In this document: piece after piece, positions 7,048 to 10,581 of the stretch
Numbering within the stretch: the stretch's first letter is position 1
Layout: the number at the start of each line of letters is the position of its first letter
Origin: Solobacterium sp. UBA1789
GTDB taxonomy: Bacteria; Bacillota_I; Bacilli_A; Erysipelotrichales; Erysipelotrichaceae
DNA length: 10,581 nucleotides
Direction: 5' to 3'
NCBI GenBank assembly: GCA_002314515.1
Contig: DCGB01000134.1
Location: 1,521-12,101 of the forward strand
Translations under genes and position numbers: made by a program
The notes under the pieces: model-generated
What the model was told of the DNA's origin: nothing
The model's input: only the letters and a program-made list of their open reading frames with translations
The model's database searches: none

Positions 7048-8136
7048 CTAAAAAATGATTTCTACTTTATTTGTATATTCACCTTCAACAATATCGTAAT
7101 GACTGATTTCAGAAATACTATTTTTAAGTATCTTTAAGGCAATACCCTTATCACTATCGTTTGGATCAAAACTTGAACCATTGTATAAAACGATCATCTT
7201 AGTTACATTTTCCTTTTGACTATAAATAATCGAAACTTTGGCTCTAATAAAATTGCCTAAATGACTCATTAATATCTGGCCACACAGCTCTTCAAAAGCC
7301 GATTCAATCTGATAAATCAGTTTATGTTCAAGCAAATTCTTACGGCCGTATTCTTCAATCCTGTAAGCTGTAGCCTGAAAATCAAATTCACTGGAATCAA
7401 TTAAGAATTCTAATGATTTCAACTGATTAATAAAAATTATTGTTTTTTCTTTTTGCGGATTTTCAAAAATCTGTTCAGGACTGCCTTCTTCATAAATAAT
7501 GCCTTCATCCATATAGAAAACACGATTAGAGATTGTACGGGCAAACTTCATTTCGTGGGTTACAATGACCATCGTTCTTCCTTCTTTGGCCAGATCACGG
7601 ATTACTGATTCTACTTCACCAACCATAGTTGGATCAAGGGCACTTGTTGGTTCGTCAAATAAAATAACTTCAGGATCCATTGCCAGCGTACGACAAATGG
7701 CTACTCTTTGTTTCTGGCCACCGGATAATTCATCAGGATATTTTGCATATTTCGATCCCAGACCAACTTTGTGTAATAAAGACATGGCTTTTTCGTATGC
7801 CTGTTTCTTATCACGACCTAATATCTGTATCTGCGGATTCATAATATTTTCAATAATTGTTAAATGAGAAAAGAGATTAAAGGACTGGAAAACCATGCCA
7901 ATCTTTTTTCTGGCTTTATTTACATCATATCCTTTGGCAGTGACGTCTTCACCATCAACAATGATTTGACCATTAGTTGGCTCACCAAGCATATTGATAC
8001 ATCTAAGTAATGTTGATTTACCAGCACCACTAGGTCCAATAACTGCAATAACATCGCCTGTATTAATGACGGCATTTATGTCTTTAAGTGGCTTTGAATC
8101 ATGGAAAGCTTTTTCGACGTGTTTTAACTCAATCAT
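7048..8136 (-). CDS. Polar amino-acid ABC importer ATPase with C-terminal degenerate GHKL-like domain
   Basis: The 362-residue product drives amino-acid uptake from the inner face of the membrane. Residues 1-240 are a complete GlnQ/HisP-type ATPase: Walker A GPSGAGKST (34-42), Q-loop Gln84, signature LSGGQ (137-141), Walker B VILFDE (157-162), D-loop SALD, and switch His194. GlnQ-like proteins normally stop near residue 245, but this one continues for about 115 residues. The extension resembles an RsbW/anti-sigma GHKL fold: helix IESAFEELCGQIL (277-289, N-box pattern E-x3-N but with Gln287), strand/turn VLYNGSSFDP (316-325, G1-box DNG-x-x-FDP with Tyr318 replacing Asp) and GIALKIL (331-337, G2-like). 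Loss of the N-box Asn and G1 Asp suggests it does not hydrolyse ATP and is a dimerisation or regulatory tail. A purine-rich AAAGGGGG site lies inside the upstream gene, whose stop is one base away, so the two are translated together. ATPase call firm, tail assignment moderate. Confidence 0.93.
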   Translation of the reverse strand: MIELKHVEKAFHDSKPLKDINAVINTGDVIAVIGPSGAGKSTLLRCINMLGEPTNGQIIVDGEDVTAKGYDVNKARKKIGMVFQSFNLFSHLTIIENIMNPQIQILGRDKKQAYEKAMSLLHKVGLGSKYAKYPDELSGGQKQRVAICRTLAMDPEVILFDEPTSALDPTMVGEVESVIRDLAKEGRTMVIVTHEMKFARTISNRVFYMDEGIIYEEGSPEQIFENPQKEKTIIFINQLKSLEFLIDSSEFDFQATAYRIEEYGRKNLLEHKLIYQIESAFEELCGQILMSHLGNFIRAKVSIIYSQKENVTKMIVLYNGSSFDPNDSDKGIALKILKNSISEISHYDIVEGEYTNKVEIIF

Positions 8137-8137
8137 C

Positions 8138-10426
8138 TTATTTAGCCCCCTTTAAAATGTCGTCAATATTACGATTCTTTGGATTCAGTTTCTTCTCTAA
8201 AAAGGAAATTAAAACAGTAAATAAACTAACCATTACAAAATAAATAATGGTTGTAATTATTAATGGGAAGAAAGCTTCATAGGTTCTGCTTCTGATGATA
8301 TCCGAAATTTTTGTGATATCCTGAACTGCAATATAACCTACAACAGAAGTAGCTTTTACCAAGGAAATCAGTTCAGCCTTAAATGGCGACAGGAACAATG
8401 GCATAATTTGTGGAATGATGATATAACGTATTGTTTTCTTTTTGTTGTAGCCTAAGGCATAGGCAGCTTCGTATTGTCCCTTATCAATAGCCATAGCAGC
8501 GTTTTTAATTAAACCAAAGATACTCGTCGAAAAAATGACGGTAAAAGAAATAATGGCAATCCAGATTCCATTCAAATTGCTATCCGCAAAGATTATGTAA
8601 TAGAAAACCATCAGAACAACAACCGCTGGTAAACCGTTTACTATCCATTCATAATACTTTAATAACTTGTTAGTAATAAAATAATTGCCTCTATATAGAC
8701 TAAATAATATAAATCCAAGAATTAATCCCATGATTGCCGCTGCAAAAGTGATACTAGCAGTTACAATAATTCCATCAATATATAGCTGATATCTGTTTTC
8801 TTCAATTAAAGTACGTTTAAAACTGGTTGTTAAATTTGTAAAGATATTATTTTTATTGGCAACATTATCCTGTTTTTTTACTAAGACAATAATCTTGCCA
8901 TCATAAAAATATTCACTAAACTGCATATTTTCTTTACGTTCTTCAGTAATAGTAATATTTGAAGCAGCTACATCACATATGCCTGATGAGACAGCTGTCA
9001 ACATGCCGGCAAAACTGTAGTCTTCCATTTCGATATTGTAGCCATATTCTTTGGCAAAGCTGACAATAATATCAATATCCAAACCAACAATCTTGTTATC
9101 TTTATAGTAACAGCTTGGTGCACCGGAGTCGGAGCTAACAGCCAGTTTGATAGTTCCATTAATATCCTCTAAACCAGAATAATCAATGTCTTTGGCATCT
9201 TCATCATCACTAAACCACTTATCAATGATTTCCTGTAATTCTCCGCTTTCTTTGATTTTATTAATGTATTCGTCAAGATCATATTTTATTAAACTACATT
9301 TATTATTTTTGGCAATGGCAAAAGCCAGCTGTTCACTGGCGATTGTACCAATGGAAATAACGCCATTATTTTCTGCCAGTTTACTATCAAATACAGCATC
9401 GGAAGCTACACCTGCTTCAACTTTTTCGGAAATAATCGATTTAATAATATCGGACATTGAATTAAAGTATTGAATGTCGACATTACTTATCGTATTTTTG
9501 GCATAGTGATCATTAATAGATCCAGCTAAAACACCAATTGATTTTCCTGTAAGTTCAATTACATTACTATACTTGGTTATTGAATTAACTTTTCTGATAA
9601 TGATATAAGATGTTCCGCTGGCATAAGGGTCAGAGAAATAGTAACTCTTTTGTCTTTCTTCGGTAATGATTATACTGCTCATACCAATATCAGCCTTGCC
9701 AAAACTAATTGCAGCTAAAACACCGCCAAAATCATATTGAGCTATCTTCATGCTGTAGCCTTTAGCCTTACAGAAGTTATAGATTAATTCGATTTCAAAT
9801 CCTGTGAATTTTCCCTCTCGGATATAGGTTAATGGATAATTTACACCATCGCTGGCGATAGTGAGATTTCCATTTATATTTGGTAAAGATTCATAATCGA
9901 TTGCTTTACCAGCATCGTTAATTAAATATTCATTGTATAAATTAAGAAGATCATCTTGCGAGTAATTTTGCTTAATGTATTCATTAAATTCAGTTTTTAA
10001 GGTAAAACCCTTCCTATCCTGATTAAAAATTGCTCCATACTGATAATTTCCAATTTCATATGGCAATAAAGACAATTCAGGATTTTGTTTAACAGATAAA
10101 ATAGCCGGTCCTTTTTCATTTACTGTGAAATCAGCCTTACCTTCAACTACTGCACCGATACATTCAGCAGCTGACTGATAATATTCAAGTTTGGGATCAT
10201 CAACATATTCAGAAATCAGTTCATCATATACAGAACCAACAAAAACAGCAGCAGTCTGCTTACTTAAACTTTCCAGAGTATCATACTTTGATTGCTCATT
10301 TTTCTGATTATTGCTTGAACAAGCGCCTAAAGATAATAAAGTAGTAATGATAATTAAAATACTAAATATTCTTTTAAACATCTTAATAATTATACTATAT
10401 TTACGTAAAACTTCGTTTGAACACAT
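8138..10426 (-). CDS. GlnP-type lipoprotein: multiple substrate-binding modules fused to an amino-acid ABC permease
   Basis: This 762-residue protein combines external binding domains with the membrane permease of a polar amino-acid importer. A lipobox LGAC (Cys36) implies membrane anchoring. The Met at residue 16 (ATG at 10381-10379) would give a typical 20-residue lipoprotein signal and may be the true start; no strong Shine-Dalgarno precedes either Met. Residues about 45-170 match only lobe 2 of an SBP_bac_3 fold (TLESLSKQTAAVFVGSVYDEL). Residues 185-407 are a complete SBP, with TEER (255-258) supplying the carboxylate-binding Arg258. Residues 422-518 match only lobe 1 (TEER again at 494-497). 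Residues about 545-745 are a BPD_transp_1/HisM permease, with several membrane helices and the EAA loop (EAAYALG at 653-659, then IIIP). The layout recalls Lactococcus GlnP, which has two SBPs fused to the permease. The ATPase gene starts one base after the stop, so the pair makes a complete importer with a homodimeric permease. Substrate unknown. Confidence 0.92.
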   Translation of the reverse strand: MCSNEVLRKYSIIIKMFKRIFSILIIITTLLSLGACSSNNQKNEQSKYDTLESLSKQTAAVFVGSVYDELISEYVDDPKLEYYQSAAECIGAVVEGKADFTVNEKGPAILSVKQNPELSLLPYEIGNYQYGAIFNQDRKGFTLKTEFNEYIKQNYSQDDLLNLYNEYLINDAGKAIDYESLPNINGNLTIASDGVNYPLTYIREGKFTGFEIELIYNFCKAKGYSMKIAQYDFGGVLAAISFGKADIGMSSIIITEERQKSYYFSDPYASGTSYIIIRKVNSITKYSNVIELTGKSIGVLAGSINDHYAKNTISNVDIQYFNSMSDIIKSIISEKVEAGVASDAVFDSKLAENNGVISIGTIASEQLAFAIAKNNKCSLIKYDLDEYINKIKESGELQEIIDKWFSDDEDAKDIDYSGLEDINGTIKLAVSSDSGAPSCYYKDNKIVGLDIDIIVSFAKEYGYNIEMEDYSFAGMLTAVSSGICDVAASNITITEERKENMQFSEYFYDGKIIVLVKKQDNVANKNNIFTNLTTSFKRTLIEENRYQLYIDGIIVTASITFAAAIMGLILGFILFSLYRGNYFITNKLLKYYEWIVNGLPAVVVLMVFYYIIFADSNLNGIWIAIISFTVIFSTSIFGLIKNAAMAIDKGQYEAAYALGYNKKKTIRYIIIPQIMPLFLSPFKAELISLVKATSVVGYIAVQDITKISDIIRSRTYEAFFPLIITTIIYFVMVSLFTVLISFLEKKLNPKNRNIDDILKGAK

Positions 10427-10446
10427 CTAAATATCGTCTTAAAAAG

Positions 10447-10452
10447 ATTATA
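10447..10452 (-). promoter_or_regulatory. Possible -10 element for the ABC importer operon
   Basis: Read on the minus strand this is TATAAT, about 20 bases before the first ATG (10426) and about 65 before the alternative ATG (10381). No convincing -35 is found at 15-18 bases upstream. A second TATAAT (10389-10394) lies only seven bases before the alternative ATG and is too close to serve a leadered message. Confidence 0.3.
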
Positions 10453-10484
10453 AACTTATCATAAAGAACTTTGATTGGTTTTAA

Positions 10485-10513
10485 TAAATATAAAAAACAC
10501 CAGTTAAGGTGTT
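10485..10513 (-). terminator. Rho-independent terminator of a minus-strand gene outside the window
   Basis: On the minus strand AACACC (10513-10508) pairs with GGTGTT (10501-10496) around a six-base loop, and the message would then run into a T tract (10497-10492) and further A/T bases. On the plus strand no T tract follows, so the direction is minus. It separates the importer operon from a gene to the right. Bases 10514-10581 show no recognisable coding sequence. Confidence 0.7.
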
Positions 10514-10581
10514 AAAAGTAAATGGTGCCGACACGTAATATTGAATTATAAATTGTAAAAAATAAACAAAATAATGAATAT

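Noticed and set aside
7565..7867. A 100-codon plus-strand frame opposite the ABC ATPase
   Set aside because: It is antisense to the Walker B and signature region, which is clearly the coding frame; no independent evidence supports it.
9186..9473. A 95-codon plus-strand frame opposite the importer lipoprotein
   Set aside because: It is the Ser/Leu-rich complement of the substrate-binding domain coding frame, with no ribosome site or family resemblance.
1..10581. CRISPR array, insertion sequence, tRNA or rRNA, phage genes
   Set aside because: No spaced direct repeats, transposase-like frames, terminal inverted repeats, cloverleaf-like sequence or rRNA-like conserved stretches were seen on either strand.

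Overview
The window looks like a chromosomal segment from a low-GC Gram-positive anaerobe, most plausibly a gut member of the Erysipelotrichia/Bacilli or a neighbouring Firmicutes group. This rests on AT-rich codon use and intergenic DNA, AGGAG-type ribosome sites, short-stem rho-independent terminators, a Gram-positive lipoprotein signal, and a secreted beta-helix/Ig-like protein of the gut-Firmicutes kind. The taxonomic placement is an inference from style, not from a marker gene. Every base is either in a confident gene or in a short intergenic gap; no non-coding stretch exceeds 300 bases.

Plus strand, left to right. The 3' end of a type III pantothenate kinase gene (coaX) overlaps a maf nucleotide pyrophosphatase gene and ends at a terminator (871-895). 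A probable promoter (918-946) then starts a three-gene operon: a 948-residue, 35-cysteine flavin/iron-sulfur oxidoreductase (GltD-like core with an unusual N-terminal Cys module and extra ferredoxin segments), hypA and hypB. The operon ends at a hairpin overlapping the hypB stop codon. A secreted 675-residue beta-helix/Ig-like protein follows, probably from its own promoter, which overlaps that terminator.

Minus strand, right to left. A two-gene polar amino-acid ABC importer faces the plus-strand genes, and a bidirectional terminator (7017-7038) separates the convergent units. Its first gene encodes a lipoprotein made of half a substrate-binding domain, a whole one, another half, and then the membrane permease domain. 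Its second gene encodes the ATPase, which carries a C-terminal degenerate GHKL (RsbW-like) domain. Together the two proteins can form a complete importer with a homodimeric permease. A minus-strand terminator near the right edge marks the end of another gene outside the window.

The points most worth following are: the coupling of nickel chaperones HypA/HypB to a multi-cluster flavoprotein with no nickel enzyme in view; the split and permuted arrangement of substrate-binding lobes; and the GHKL-like tail on an ABC ATPase.
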